Shown: piece after piece, positions 26,189-34,405 of the stretch | Layout: each line of letters starts with the position of its first letter | Position numbering within the stretch: the stretch's first letter is position 1 | Source: Streptomyces tsukubensis | Lineage (GTDB): Bacteria > Actinomycetota > Actinomycetes > Streptomycetales > Streptomycetaceae | Assembly: GCF_003932715.1 (NCBI RefSeq) | Contig: NZ_CP020700.1 | Span: forward strand, 6,532,501-6,596,500 | Length of the DNA: 64,000 bases | Direction: 5' to 3' | The notes under the pieces: model-generated | What the model was told of the DNA's origin: nothing | Seen by the model: only the letters and a program-made list of their open reading frames with translations | The model's database searches: none | Translations under genes and position numbers: made by a program

Positions 26189-27814
26189 TCAGACGGCGGG
26201 GCGCAGCGGCTGCGGCCGCAGCGTCCGCTGTTCCAGCGACACCGGGTCGGGCTCCGGGTGCGGCGCGCACGATGCGCGCCGCACCGGCGCCTCGCCGCGC
26301 AGCAGATAGTCCTCCAGATAGGCGTTGACGCAGTCGTTCGCGCCGCCGCCGACCCCGTGCGTGCCCGCGTCCTCCTCCGTGATCAGGACCGAGCCCTTCA
26401 GCCTCCGCGCCAACTCCTTCGCCCCTTCGTACGGGGTCGCCGCATCGTGCTCCGCGGCCAGGATCAGCACCGGCGGCAGCGCGCCCCAGCGGGTGCGTAC
26501 CTCCAGCGGCTGCTGCCGCGGCGCCCGCCAGAACGCGCACGGCAGGTTCATCCAGGCGTTGTCCCAGGTCTCGAACGGAGCCTTGCGGGCCAGCGCCGTA
26601 TTGTCCCGGTCCCACACCTTCCACTCGGTGGGCCAGGGCGCGTCGTTGCAGAGGATCGCCGTGTAGACGGCGTTGGAGTTCTCCGACTCCGCCGCCCACT
26701 CCTTCTTCGGTGCCGCCTGCCGGATCAGCGGCTTCTCATTGCCCTTCAGATACTCAGACAGGGCCGACGCCCGGGCCGGCCAGTAGTCGTCGTAGTAGGC
26801 GGCGCCCAGGAATGCGGACTGGAGCTGCGCCGGGCCGACGATCCCGCCCGCGGGCTCCTTCGCGACCCGGGACTTGGCCTCCTCGTAACGGCGGGCCACC
26901 GCCCCGGCGGTGGTCCCCAGACCGAACGTGTCGTCGTGCCGGGCCACCCAGGCCCGGAAGTCGGCCCAGCGGCGTTCGAACGCGAAGGACTGGTCCAGGT
27001 TGTTGCGGTACCAGATCTTGTCGCGGGCCGGATGCACCGCCGAGTCGAAGACCATCCGGCGGACGTGCGAGGGGAACAGCGTGGCGTACAGGGCGCCGAA
27101 GTACGTGCCGTAGGAGGCGCCCATGAACGTCAGCCGCTCCTGGCCGAGGGCGGCGCGCAGCACATCGAGGTCGCGGGCGTTGTTGAGGGACGTGTAGTGG
27201 CGCAGCGCGTCGCCCGTCCGCCGCGCGCAGCCGTCGGCGTACTCCCTGGCCTCGGCGATCCGCGCCCGCTTGAACGCCGGGGAGGGGTGCGTCTCGGACG
27301 CCGTGGGGGCCCGGACGGACTCCTCGGCCTCCTGGCACGACAGGGGCGCGGAGCGGCCGACGCCGCGCGGGGCGTAGCCGATCAGATCGTAGGCGCGGGC
27401 GATCCGCTTCCACTCCTGGAGCTGTCCGGCGAGCGGGAAGTACATGCTGGAAGCGCCCGGGCCACCCGGGTTGTACACCAACGCGCCCTGGTAATCGCCG
27501 GATTCGCCGGTCGCCGCGATCCGGCTGACCGTCAGGGCGATCCGGCGCCCGCCGGGTTCGGCGTAGTCGAGGGGGACCTCCACCGTGCCGCAGGTGACGG
27601 TCTCGGGGAGCCCCTCGGCGGCCGGGCAGTCCCCGAAGGCGATGCCCCGTTCGGCGGCCCGGGCCGCGGCGACGGCGGTACCCCGGGCCTCCGGCGTCAC
27701 GGCGTCCCCGGAGCCGCGGACCGCGGTACCCGTCGCGGGCGTCACCGTCAGCGCGGACAGGACCAGTGAACCGAGACCGGCCACCAGCCCGTACCCCACC
27801 CCTTTACTCGTCAC
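26189..27814 (-). CDS. Secreted alpha/beta hydrolase, tripeptidyl aminopeptidase (S33, TAP) family
   Basis: A 541-residue protein with an N-terminal signal-like hydrophobic segment (residues 5-30, GLVAGLGSLVLSALTVTPAT). The oxyanion region is VYNPGGPGASS; the nucleophilic serine is in MGASYGTYFG near residue 233; the aspartate in ILAAEHDAATPYE near residue 458; the histidine in DAGTHGVGGG near residue 487. Domain order fits Streptomyces secreted tripeptidyl aminopeptidases, which remove N-terminal tripeptides. It is the last gene of the minus-strand run that begins with the DUF692 gene, 101 bp after the preceding one; joint transcription is not proven. Confidence 0.87.
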   Translation of the reverse strand: MTSKGVGYGLVAGLGSLVLSALTVTPATGTAVRGSGDAVTPEARGTAVAAARAAERGIAFGDCPAAEGLPETVTCGTVEVPLDYAEPGGRRIALTVSRIAATGESGDYQGALVYNPGGPGASSMYFPLAGQLQEWKRIARAYDLIGYAPRGVGRSAPLSCQEAEESVRAPTASETHPSPAFKRARIAEAREYADGCARRTGDALRHYTSLNNARDLDVLRAALGQERLTFMGASYGTYFGALYATLFPSHVRRMVFDSAVHPARDKIWYRNNLDQSFAFERRWADFRAWVARHDDTFGLGTTAGAVARRYEEAKSRVAKEPAGGIVGPAQLQSAFLGAAYYDDYWPARASALSEYLKGNEKPLIRQAAPKKEWAAESENSNAVYTAILCNDAPWPTEWKVWDRDNTALARKAPFETWDNAWMNLPCAFWRAPRQQPLEVRTRWGALPPVLILAAEHDAATPYEGAKELARRLKGSVLITEEDAGTHGVGGGANDCVNAYLEDYLLRGEAPVRRASCAPHPEPDPVSLEQRTLRPQPLRPAV

Positions 27815-27915
27815 GTTCCGGTTCCCTTTCTGCGGACGGACGGCACATGCCATGCGGTCAAGGGATTTTTCGGGGTATGTGTCGAGCTGTAAAGCACCTT
27901 TGTGGGGTGTCGCGT

Positions 27916-28719
27916 TCAATGCCCCCGATGCGCCGTACGGGTATCCGCACGCTCCCGCCGGCCGCTGGTGAGCGCCCGGCGCAGCAGGGGGTCCTCGATG
28001 GCGTCGGGACCGGCGACCGCGATCGCGGTGAGCCGTCCCCGTTCGGTGCCGTCGGCCGTGGTGATCAGCCCGGCCAGCAGCCGTCTGCCTTCGGGGGAGG
28101 CCCAGCCCAGATAAGGCCGTACCTCGGCCCGCCCGATCAGCAGGGCGGTCAGGGTGAGCAGCAGCGGCAGCGCGAACCAGGGGAGCAGCGCGCTGCCGGG
28201 AGCGCCCCCGCCGGGCAGGGCGAGGGCGGCGACCGTCAGCACGGGGACGGCGAGGGCGGCGGCGCGGACCTGGCGTACGGCCGCGGCGGAACGGGCCCGG
28301 GAGGTGTCGGGGACGGCGAGCCCGGCCCCTTCCAGCGACGCGGCGATGGCCCGTACGGCATCGGCGGATCCGGCCGCCCGCCGTACCGCGTCCGTACGGG
28401 CCTGGTGGCCGGCCGGTCCTATGGCCCGTATCACCGAGCGCTCCAGCACATTGTCGGTGTCCGCGTCGACGACGGTCGCCCAGCCGGTGTGCGCGAGCAG
28501 CAGTGCCCGGCGGCGGTGCATGGCGACCAGGGTGACGTCCATGACCCGGCCGGGTCCGCCCGCGAGGAAGGCGGCTTCGAGGAGGGTCAGTTCGCGGTCC
28601 CTCGGCCGGGTGGAGCGGCGGGCCTGGTGCGGGGCGGCGGCCACGGCGGCTCGGCAGAGCCGCACACAGGCCGCGCCCGCGGCGGCCCAGGCGAGGGCCA
28701 GGAGGAGGATCCGGAGCAT
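27916..28719 (-). CDS. TIGR04222-type membrane protein paralogue without Gly/Cys tail
   Basis: A 267-residue protein with the same plan as the three upstream paralogues: N-terminal membrane helix (residues 3-22), the conserved cytosolic segment TLLEAAFLAGGPGRVMDVTL with paired basic MHRRRALLLAH, then two adjacent hydrophobic helices (about 150-195). It ends in a basic, Ala/Arg-rich stretch (RRALTSGRRERADTRTAHRGH, last 20 residues) and lacks the final hydrophobic segment and the Gly/Cys tail. It may be a degenerate or specialised copy. It lies 114 bp downstream of the tailed paralogue. Confidence 0.72.
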   Translation of the reverse strand: MLRILLLALAWAAAGAACVRLCRAAVAAAPHQARRSTRPRDRELTLLEAAFLAGGPGRVMDVTLVAMHRRRALLLAHTGWATVVDADTDNVLERSVIRAIGPAGHQARTDAVRRAAGSADAVRAIAASLEGAGLAVPDTSRARSAAAVRQVRAAALAVPVLTVAALALPGGGAPGSALLPWFALPLLLTLTALLIGRAEVRPYLGWASPEGRRLLAGLITTADGTERGRLTAIAVAGPDAIEDPLLRRALTSGRRERADTRTAHRGH

Positions 28720-28744
28720 TGGCGTGTTGTACGCGAAGAGGGGG

Positions 28745-28797
28745 CCCGGCCGCCACGGGTTTTCCGCCGCCGTCCGGCGTGGGGGGTGGCGGCCGGG
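28745..28797 (-). terminator. Hairpin between two TIGR04222 genes
   Basis: A perfect 12-bp inverted repeat (CCCGGCCGCCAC, 28745-28756, with 28786-28797) spans a 29-nt loop, 37 bp beyond the stop codon of the upstream tailed gene. It could end or attenuate transcription. Confidence 0.55.
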
Positions 28798-28833
28798 AGG
28801 TTCCGTACGGCTCCCGCCGCCCGGCGTCCGGTG

Positions 28834-29871
28834 TCAGATCCCTCCGCCGCAGCCTCCGCCCCCGCCCCCGCAGCCTCCGCCCCCGCAGCCTCCGCCCCCG
28901 CAGGACGAACCTCCGCCTCCGCCGCCGCAGGACGAGCCCCCGCCCCCGCCGCCGCAGGAGGAAGCCCCTCCGCCGCCGCAGGAGGTGGAGGACCCCCCGC
29001 CGGATCCGGACGCTCCCCCGCAGGAGCCGCTGCCGTGGCCGTTGCCGCACCAGGCGACCGGGGCGGTGCCGCTGCCGGGGTCCGGGACGATCACGAGCGG
29101 TGCGAAGGCAGCCGCGGACACCATCAGATCCCGGAGACGTCCGTCGGTGATCTGGGAGGGGCCACGGAGCGCCACCTGGACCCCTTGCCGGGGGTCGCGC
29201 TCCACCCGGGCGTACTCGCCGAGCGCCCGCAGCCCTGCGGCGCTCACTCTGTCCTGGGTCCACCGCGCGCAGTATCCGGCGATCACCGCACCGGGCACGG
29301 CCGAGAGCGCCACCAGGAAGAAGAACAGGGACCCGTACGGGTCGGGGCCCGGTCCGAAGGCGAAGACGAAATTGAGGACGAAGGCGACGGGCACGCTCAG
29401 TACCAGGGCGGCGGTCTGGATCCCGGCCCAGCGGTGCACCGCCCGCCGGGCGCCGGGCCGCGCGTTCAGCAGTCCGCGTCGGGCGAGTTCGTCACCGATC
29501 TCCTGGACCGCGGGGGAGGTCATGGCCGTCTCCCGCAGAGTGGTCAGCGCACTGTTGTCGGCCTCCCGGGCCAGGTCCAGCACGGACCGGAGCACAGCGC
29601 CCTGCGGCGCCCGGCTTTTGAGCACCACGACGATCCCGGGCTGCACCACGTCGATGTACCCCTGCCGGTGGAGTTCCGCGACGGCTGCGTCCACGACTCG
29701 TGCGGGGCCGCCGCTGAGAAAGGCGGCCTCGTAGCGGTTGCGGATCGGCCGGCTCCGCTTCCGGTGGCGGAGCGGCCGGCGCGGGCCGACCGCCGCCACC
29801 GCGACCAGCAGGGCCAGGGTGACGGCGGCAACGGCGAGTCCGGTGTACCAGGCGATGCTCATGGAGGTCAT
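28834..29871 (-). CDS. TIGR04222-type membrane protein with Gly/Cys tail (9 Cys)
   Basis: A 345-residue protein. Membrane helix at about 5-27, the conserved soluble segment YEAAFLSGGPARVVDAAVAE (about 45-65) followed by LHRQGYIDVVQPG, two central hydrophobic helices (about 150-205), a short hydrophobic run (LMVSAAAFAPLVIV) and then a tail of about 72 residues (28834-29049) made of Gly, Ser and 9 Cys in CGGGG and SSCGGGGGG units. The start at 29871 is set by GAGGAG; an ATG at 29862 is a close alternative. The tail has the composition expected of a target for cysteine modification by the DUF692 enzyme upstream; this is inference. Confidence 0.78.
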   Translation of the reverse strand: MTSMSIAWYTGLAVAAVTLALLVAVAAVGPRRPLRHRKRSRPIRNRYEAAFLSGGPARVVDAAVAELHRQGYIDVVQPGIVVVLKSRAPQGAVLRSVLDLAREADNSALTTLRETAMTSPAVQEIGDELARRGLLNARPGARRAVHRWAGIQTAALVLSVPVAFVLNFVFAFGPGPDPYGSLFFFLVALSAVPGAVIAGYCARWTQDRVSAAGLRALGEYARVERDPRQGVQVALRGPSQITDGRLRDLMVSAAAFAPLVIVPDPGSGTAPVAWCGNGHGSGSCGGASGSGGGSSTSCGGGGASSCGGGGGGSSCGGGGGGSSCGGGGCGGGGCGGGGGGCGGGI

Positions 29872-29946
29872 GGGCCTCTTCTCCTCTCACGGTGAAAGGT
29901 GGTGCCGGGCGTGCCGGCCCGCGGCCGGTGGTGGACGGGCCGGCGG

Positions 29947-29994
29947 TCCGGAGCGGCCGGCCCGGCGGAAGTCACCGGGCCGCCGCTCCGGGAC
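29947..29994 (-). terminator. Hairpin between two TIGR04222 genes
   Basis: TCCGGAGCGGCCGGCCCGG pairs with the sequence ending at 29994, with one bulge and one mismatch, around a 9-nt loop. It begins right after the stop codon of the upstream tailed gene at 29998 on the minus strand. Confidence 0.5.
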
Positions 29995-29997
29995 GGG

Positions 29998-30972
29998 TCA
30001 GGCTCCGCCGCCTCCGCAGCCGCCCCCGCCACCTCCTCCTCCGCCGCAGCCACCACCCCCGCCACCGCCGCCTCCGCAGCCACCCCCGGAGCCGCCACCA
30101 CAGCCTCCGCCTCCGCAGCCGCCGTCACTGCCCCCACCGTCGTCGGCGGTTCCGCACCAGGTCGGCACGAACGCGGCGGTCGGGGAACCGTTGGTCCCGG
30201 ATATCGCGTAGGAGGTCAGCGGGATCGCCGCCGCGGCGATCATCAGATCCCGCACGGTCGTGTCGGTGATCGCCTTCGGGCCGCGCATCGCCACCTTGGC
30301 CGACACCCGGCCGTCGACGCGGTGGCCCATGACGTACACCTTCAGCGTGCTGCGCCCCTCGGCGGTGAGCCGTCCCCGGGTCACCTGTCCGCACCGGCCG
30401 GTGACGATCACTCCGATCACGACCACGGGCGTCAGGAAGACCACGGCGCCCGGCTCGTCCGAGACGCTGAGGTAGATGGTGAGGCCGATGGCGGCCGGAG
30501 CGGCGAGGAACAGGGCCAAGAACTGGATCTTGGCCCAGAGGTGCACCGCCCGGCGGGCCGCGGACGGCGGTGCCAGCAGGCCTCGGGAGTGGAGCCGGTC
30601 ACCGATCCCCTGCACGGCGGGGGAGAAGGCCACCGCCCTGCGCAGGGTGGACAGGACGCTGTTCTCGGTGCTCCGGGCCAGGGCGAGGGCGGCCTTGGGG
30701 ACGTCCTCGCCGGCGCCGCCGCGCAGCACCGAGACGGTGCCGGGGCGCGCCACGGCCAGATACTTCTTGTCGTGCAGATGGGCGATGACGGTGTCCGCGA
30801 CGCGCAGCGGACCGCCGCGCAGGAAGGCCGCGTCGTAGACGTCGATGACTCCCGTCGTGGAGACCCGGCCGCCGTGCGGGCGGGCGCGGGTGGCGAACGC
30901 CGCACAGGAGAGGGCGACGGTGAGCGCGGCGACGACGAAAACCGCCACGACGCCGATGGTCTGGAGGTCCAT
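29998..30972 (-). CDS. TIGR04222-type membrane protein with Gly/Cys tail (6 Cys)
   Basis: A 324-residue paralogue: N-terminal helix (VVAVFVVAALTVALSCAAFA, about 8-27), conserved segment VYDAAFLRGGPLRVADTVIA, two central hydrophobic helices (LALFLAAPAAIGLTIYL and FLTPVVVIGVIV), and a tail of about 52 residues (30001-30156) that is almost only glycine with 6 Cys spaced by 4 to 9 Gly. The ATG at 30972 follows GGGGAGA. The tail starts after a Trp-Cys pair, as in the other two tailed copies, which marks a shared junction. Confidence 0.78.
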   Translation of the reverse strand: MDLQTIGVVAVFVVAALTVALSCAAFATRARPHGGRVSTTGVIDVYDAAFLRGGPLRVADTVIAHLHDKKYLAVARPGTVSVLRGGAGEDVPKAALALARSTENSVLSTLRRAVAFSPAVQGIGDRLHSRGLLAPPSAARRAVHLWAKIQFLALFLAAPAAIGLTIYLSVSDEPGAVVFLTPVVVIGVIVTGRCGQVTRGRLTAEGRSTLKVYVMGHRVDGRVSAKVAMRGPKAITDTTVRDLMIAAAAIPLTSYAISGTNGSPTAAFVPTWCGTADDGGGSDGGCGGGGCGGGSGGGCGGGGGGGGGCGGGGGGGGGCGGGGA

Positions 30973-31115
30973 GGAATGTCTCCCCGTTGATGAGGTCCGG
31001 GCCCGGTCAGCGACCCGGCGCAAGGAAAGTGCACGAGAAGGGATGAGCAGGGAGGAAAGGGGTGGGTGAGGTGTACGGGGGAGCGGGGGCCGGTGTTCTC
31101 AGGTGTACGGCTCCG

Positions 31116-31136
31116 GGCCCCGCCCCGGGCGGGGCC
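31116..31136 (-). terminator. Hairpin after the first TIGR04222 gene
   Basis: GGCCCCGC and GCGGGGCC form a perfect 8-bp stem with a CCCGG loop, 24 bp beyond the stop codon of the MNIO-linked TIGR04222 gene, within the 188-bp gap to the next paralogue. Confidence 0.6.
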
Positions 31137-31160
31137 GCCGGACTGTGCCCCGGAGTGCGG

Positions 31161-32117
31161 TCAGCCGCAGCCGCATCCCCCGCAGCCGCCGCACCCCCCG
31201 CCGTCGCCGCCACTGCTGCAGGAACCGCCGCCCCCGCAGCTCGAAGTGCCGCGGTTGTCCTGGCTCCCGCCGCAGCTCGTCGCGGTGCCCCCGCCTCCGC
31301 ACCACGACACCTGCTCCCCGGCGAGTGCCGGGCCGGCGGCGACCGCGACGAACGCCGTGGTGGCCGCGGCGACCAGCAGGGTGCGGATCGTCTTGTCCTC
31401 GACCCCGCCCAGCCCCATGATGGCGACCCGCTCCGCCGGGGTGGCCGGATGCCTGTTCTCCGAACGGTGGAAGGAGAGCGCCCTGGCACCGTTCCCGGTC
31501 AGCCGGGCCGCGACGTTCTGGCCCACGACGACGGCCAGGAACCAGCCCACCAGCAGCCCGGGGCCGACCCGGAGCAGGAAGAGATCGCCCACCTTGCTCC
31601 AGTCGGTGTCGCCGACGAACTCGGTGACGACGTAGGCAGCGGGTATCGCCAGCAGGAACACGATCTTCTGGATCCTGGCCCACCGGGCGAGGACCCGCAG
31701 ATCCCGGCTGGGGGCGACCAACAGGCCGTTGCGCGCCAGACCGTGGCCGATCCGCTGGACCGCCTCCGCACGTGCGGCCGTGTGCCGCAGGGTGTTCAGC
31801 GCGCCGTTCGGCGCGCTCTCGGCGGCCTCCAGGACGGCCCGTTCCACGGGGTCGTGGGCTTCGGCGCGCTCGATGGTGACGAGGCCGGGCTCGGCGATCC
31901 TGATCCGTCCGTCGTCGCTCATCGTGGCGAGCGCGGCGTCCACGGTCCGCAGCGGGCCACCGTTGAGGAACGCGGCCTGGTAGGGGTCGTCGATCTTCAC
32001 CTGCCGGCCGTCACCCTGCCGGTGGCGGCGGCGGGATACGACGCTCTCCACGACCAGCCAGACCGTGAGCACACCCACGACGGCGTTCACGAGCACGGCG
32101 ACGGTACCGATGGCCAT
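31161..32117 (-). CDS. TIGR04222-type membrane protein with Gly/Cys tail (8 Cys), coupled to the DUF692 gene
   Basis: A 318-residue protein whose ATG lies 4 bp after the stop of the DUF692 gene, with AGGAGGT inside that gene's end, so it is translationally coupled. N-terminal helix (about 3-22), conserved segment PYQAAFLNGGPLRTVDAALA, central helices (VFLLAIPAAYVVTEFV; LLVGWFLAVVVGQ), then a hydrophobic run ending in AAGPALAGEQVSW that looks like a signal-peptidase-type boundary. The tail (31164-31301, about 46 residues) has 8 Cys, including the final CGGCGGCGCG. It is the paralogue with the shortest Cys spacing and the closest link to the modifying enzyme. Confidence 0.8.
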   Translation of the reverse strand: MAIGTVAVLVNAVVGVLTVWLVVESVVSRRRHRQGDGRQVKIDDPYQAAFLNGGPLRTVDAALATMSDDGRIRIAEPGLVTIERAEAHDPVERAVLEAAESAPNGALNTLRHTAARAEAVQRIGHGLARNGLLVAPSRDLRVLARWARIQKIVFLLAIPAAYVVTEFVGDTDWSKVGDLFLLRVGPGLLVGWFLAVVVGQNVAARLTGNGARALSFHRSENRHPATPAERVAIMGLGGVEDKTIRTLLVAAATTAFVAVAAGPALAGEQVSWCGGGGTATSCGGSQDNRGTSSCGGGGSCSSGGDGGGCGGCGGCGCG

Positions 32118-32121
32118 GCGG

Positions 32122-33423
32122 TCACCTCCTGACGAGTGCGGCGCGTGCCGCACGGACGATCCGGGCCGACCGGCGCCGGGGCCGTAGCCCGGCCCGCTCC
32201 TGCCACCAGTGGGTCAGTTGTCTGCGGACCCGCTCGTCCGCGGGCCGCCCGGCGGCCAGCAGATGCTCGGCGAAGGCCATCGCGTCGCGCCGGTATCCCG
32301 CGTGCATCGGGCGGCCCCTGGCGTAGGCGAGGAACATGCTCCGGTAGTCGCGGCCCAGGATCTCCGGCAGCTGCGGCGCGATCCTGGCCACCACCTGCGC
32401 CCGCTTCGCCGCCAGCGCCCGGCTCTGCACCCGCAGCCGGCGCTGGTCGAACTCCTCGGGCGCGGGCGTCCCGGCGACCAGTGCCGACAGCAGCGCGGCC
32501 TGCGCTATGCCCAGCCGCTCCCGCGCGTCCGCCGGGGCCGGTGCCACAGCCGGGGGCCGGGGGGCGGGAGCGCCGGTGGCCCGCCCGGCCGGAGGTGCGG
32601 ACCGCAGTACCGTACGGACGGACTCCAGCTCCGCCACCAGCTCGGCCTCCGGCGGGAAGTCGTCGTCCCGTTCCAGCAGCACCCCGGGCGGCGAGATCCG
32701 GGAGGTCAGTTCGCGCAGCACGTCGAGCACCGGCTCGGACACCGGATGGGCGTGGGTGTCGTGCCAGACCCCGTCGCGCTCCACCCCGCCCGCGACATGG
32801 ACGTACGCGATGGCCTCGACCGGCAGTTCGTCCAGGGCCTTCGCCGGGTCCTCGCCGCGGTTGACGAAGTTGGTGTGGAGATTGGCGACGTCGATCAGCA
32901 GGCGCACCCCGGTCCGCTCGACCAGCTCCGCCAGGAACTGCCCCTCGGTCATCTCCTCACCGGGCCAGGAGATCAGCGCCGCGATGTTCTCCAGCGCCAG
33001 CGGCACCGGCAGCCCGTCCTGCGCGATCCGCACGTTCTCGCAGAGGACGGCCAGAGCGTCCCGGGTCCGCGGCACCGGCAGCAGATGACCGGCCTCCAGC
33101 TGCGGTGAGGCCGTGAGCGCACCGCCCGCTCGGACGAACGCGATGTGCTCCGTGACGAGCGGGGAGCCGAGGAACTCCGCACGCTCCGCGAGGTCCGCCA
33201 GCTTCTGCTCCGACGGCCGGTCGGCGCCGCCGAGGCCGAGGGAGACACCGTGCGGGACGACCGTGACGCCCCGGGCGCGCAGCCGCTCCAGCGACGCGGG
33301 CAGATGGCCTGGGCAGACGTTCTCGGCCACCACCTCGACCCAGTCGACACCGTCGAGGCGTTCCACGGTGTCCGCGATCTCGGGCCGCCAGCCGATGCCG
33401 GTGCCCAGTGTGCCGTGCCGCAT
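32122..33423 (-). CDS. DUF692/MNIO family oxidative enzyme with fused C-terminal helical domain
   Basis: A 433-residue protein. Residues 1-275 form the DUF692 TIM-barrel of the multinuclear non-haem iron oxidative enzymes (MbnB, TglH, ChrH, ApyH and bufferin enzymes). Candidate metal ligands are in place: His58 (PHGVSLG), His93 (VTEHIAF), Glu145 (LALENIA), Asp178 and His183 (IDVANLHTN), His209 (YVHVAGG), His221/Asp222 and His224 (HDTHAHP), Glu251. After a Pro/Ala linker, residues 300-410 form a helical domain (ALLSALVAG..., [15 protein letters not shown]) resembling the separate partner proteins (HvfC/BufC type) that bring substrate to these enzymes. First gene of the cluster; ATG preceded by GGGGAGGA. 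Confidence 0.85.
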   Translation of the reverse strand: MRHGTLGTGIGWRPEIADTVERLDGVDWVEVVAENVCPGHLPASLERLRARGVTVVPHGVSLGLGGADRPSEQKLADLAERAEFLGSPLVTEHIAFVRAGGALTASPQLEAGHLLPVPRTRDALAVLCENVRIAQDGLPVPLALENIAALISWPGEEMTEGQFLAELVERTGVRLLIDVANLHTNFVNRGEDPAKALDELPVEAIAYVHVAGGVERDGVWHDTHAHPVSEPVLDVLRELTSRISPPGVLLERDDDFPPEAELVAELESVRTVLRSAPPAGRATGAPAPRPPAVAPAPADARERLGIAQAALLSALVAGTPAPEEFDQRRLRVQSRALAAKRAQVVARIAPQLPEILGRDYRSMFLAYARGRPMHAGYRRDAMAFAEHLLAAGRPADERVRRQLTHWWQERAGLRPRRRSARIVRAARAALVRR

Positions 33424-33447
33424 GGTTCCTCCCCCTGGTCCCCTTCT

Positions 33448-33472
33448 CCGTACATCCTTCCGGTGTGTACGG
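33448..33472 (-). promoter_or_regulatory. Inverted repeat in the leader of the DUF692 gene
   Basis: CCGTACA and TGTACGG form a perfect 7-bp inverted repeat with an 11-bp centre, 25 to 49 nt upstream of the start codon and downstream of the candidate promoter. It may be an operator or a leader hairpin. Confidence 0.4.
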
Positions 33473-33513
33473 GGGACATGGCCCCGCCGGGCGGCGGTGA
33501 ATCCCGCAACAGG

Positions 33514-33540
33514 GACGTTCAGAGCAGGAATTGAGGTTCC
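33514..33540 (-). promoter_or_regulatory. Candidate ECF-sigma-type promoter of the DUF692-TIGR04222 cluster
   Basis: On the minus strand GGAAC (33536-33540) and CGTC (33514-33517) are 18 nt apart, close to the GGAAC / CGT(C) pattern used by ECF sigma factors of envelope or redox stress. The predicted start gives a leader of about 85 nt. Spacing is at the upper limit, so this is tentative. Confidence 0.35.
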
Positions 33541-33625
33541 ACCCCACGGGGAACGCGACCGAACCGCAATCCTCGGGTGACCGGCGGCGTTGCCGGAGGT
33601 GCCCGAGGGGCGGTTGCGGAAGGCG

Positions 33626-34405
33626 CTACGGAGTCGGCGGCGCCGGGCGGGCGGTGTCGATCGCGGTCGGCGGCCCGGGGCGGGGCGACGGCCGGGACGT
33701 ATAGCTCAGATCACCGGACGGCACCGCCGGGTCCGGAGCGGCCGGAACCTCCCCGTCCGGCGCGGGCGGCCCGGTGGGGCTCGCCGCCGTCCCGTCCGCC
33801 GCCTCGTGCGCGAGGGCGTCGAAGTCGACCCGGCCGGTCGCCTCCAGCATGGTGATGTGGTCCAGCACGGTCTGGTTGGCGTCGGTCGCCAGGTGGCGGA
33901 TCAGGGTGTTGCGCGTGGTGTGCCGGACCTGGGCGACCAGGGCGAACACCTTGCCGTGCGCGATGCGCAGCAGATTGGCGAACTTGCGCTCGTACTCCGC
34001 GCCGCGGGCCGCCGACAGCTCCCGCAGCCATCCCTGCTGCTGCTCGTTGGGCTGGTTCGGCAGCTCGACACCCAGCTTCGCCGCCACGTCCCGGGCCCGG
34101 GCGTCCAGATCGGCGTGGCCGACCACCAGATGGTCGCCCGCGTCCCTGATCGCCTGCGTCGGGGCCCGTTCGACGGCCTGCTGTCCGGCGGGCAGCTCCC
34201 ACAGCCCGGCGAGCCGGACCCGGACCAGGAAGTCACGGTCGGTCGCCGACAGCGGACCCCACCGGGTCGGGACGCTGGAGGAGTCGAGCCGGTCCCGGCC
34301 GGTCCCCGAGCGGTCCGCGTACGACCACACCGGGAACAGCAGGGCCCCCACGGTGGCGACGATGCCCGCGATGATCAGAACCGTCCCGTTGATGTGCCGC
34401 ACCAC
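33626..34405 (-). CDS. DUF4142 domain protein, membrane-anchored or secreted
   Basis: A 259-residue protein with an N-terminal hydrophobic helix (residues 6-26, [20 protein letters not shown]) and a DUF4142-like four-helix bundle of ferritin-like type (about 48-190): [40 protein letters not shown] and a [15 protein letters not shown] helix. The C-terminal 60 residues are Pro/Ala-rich. Function unknown. Starts at one of two adjacent GTG codons (34405 or 34402) after GGGAGG. It stands 202 bp upstream of the DUF692 gene on the same strand, but the candidate promoter between them suggests separate transcription. Confidence 0.75.
   Translation of the reverse strand: MVRHINGTVLIIAGIVATVGALLFPVWSYADRSGTGRDRLDSSSVPTRWGPLSATDRDFLVRVRLAGLWELPAGQQAVERAPTQAIRDAGDHLVVGHADLDARARDVAAKLGVELPNQPNEQQQGWLRELSAARGAEYERKFANLLRIAHGKVFALVAQVRHTTRNTLIRHLATDANQTVLDHITMLEATGRVDFDALAHEAADGTAASPTGPPAPDGEVPAAPDPAVPSGDLSYTSRPSPRPGPPTAIDTARPAPPTP

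Noticed and set aside
28154..30990. Long plus-strand frames rich in proline (PPPPQPPPP, PQEEAPPPPQ)
   Set aside because: These are the complement of the Gly/Cys tails of the minus-strand TIGR04222 genes. The minus strand has ribosome sites, membrane helices and paralogy; the plus-strand frames have none.
28834..31301. The DNA of the Gly/Cys tails as a CRISPR-like or satellite array
   Set aside because: The periodicity comes from Gly and Cys codons in one reading frame; there are no unique spacers of constant length.
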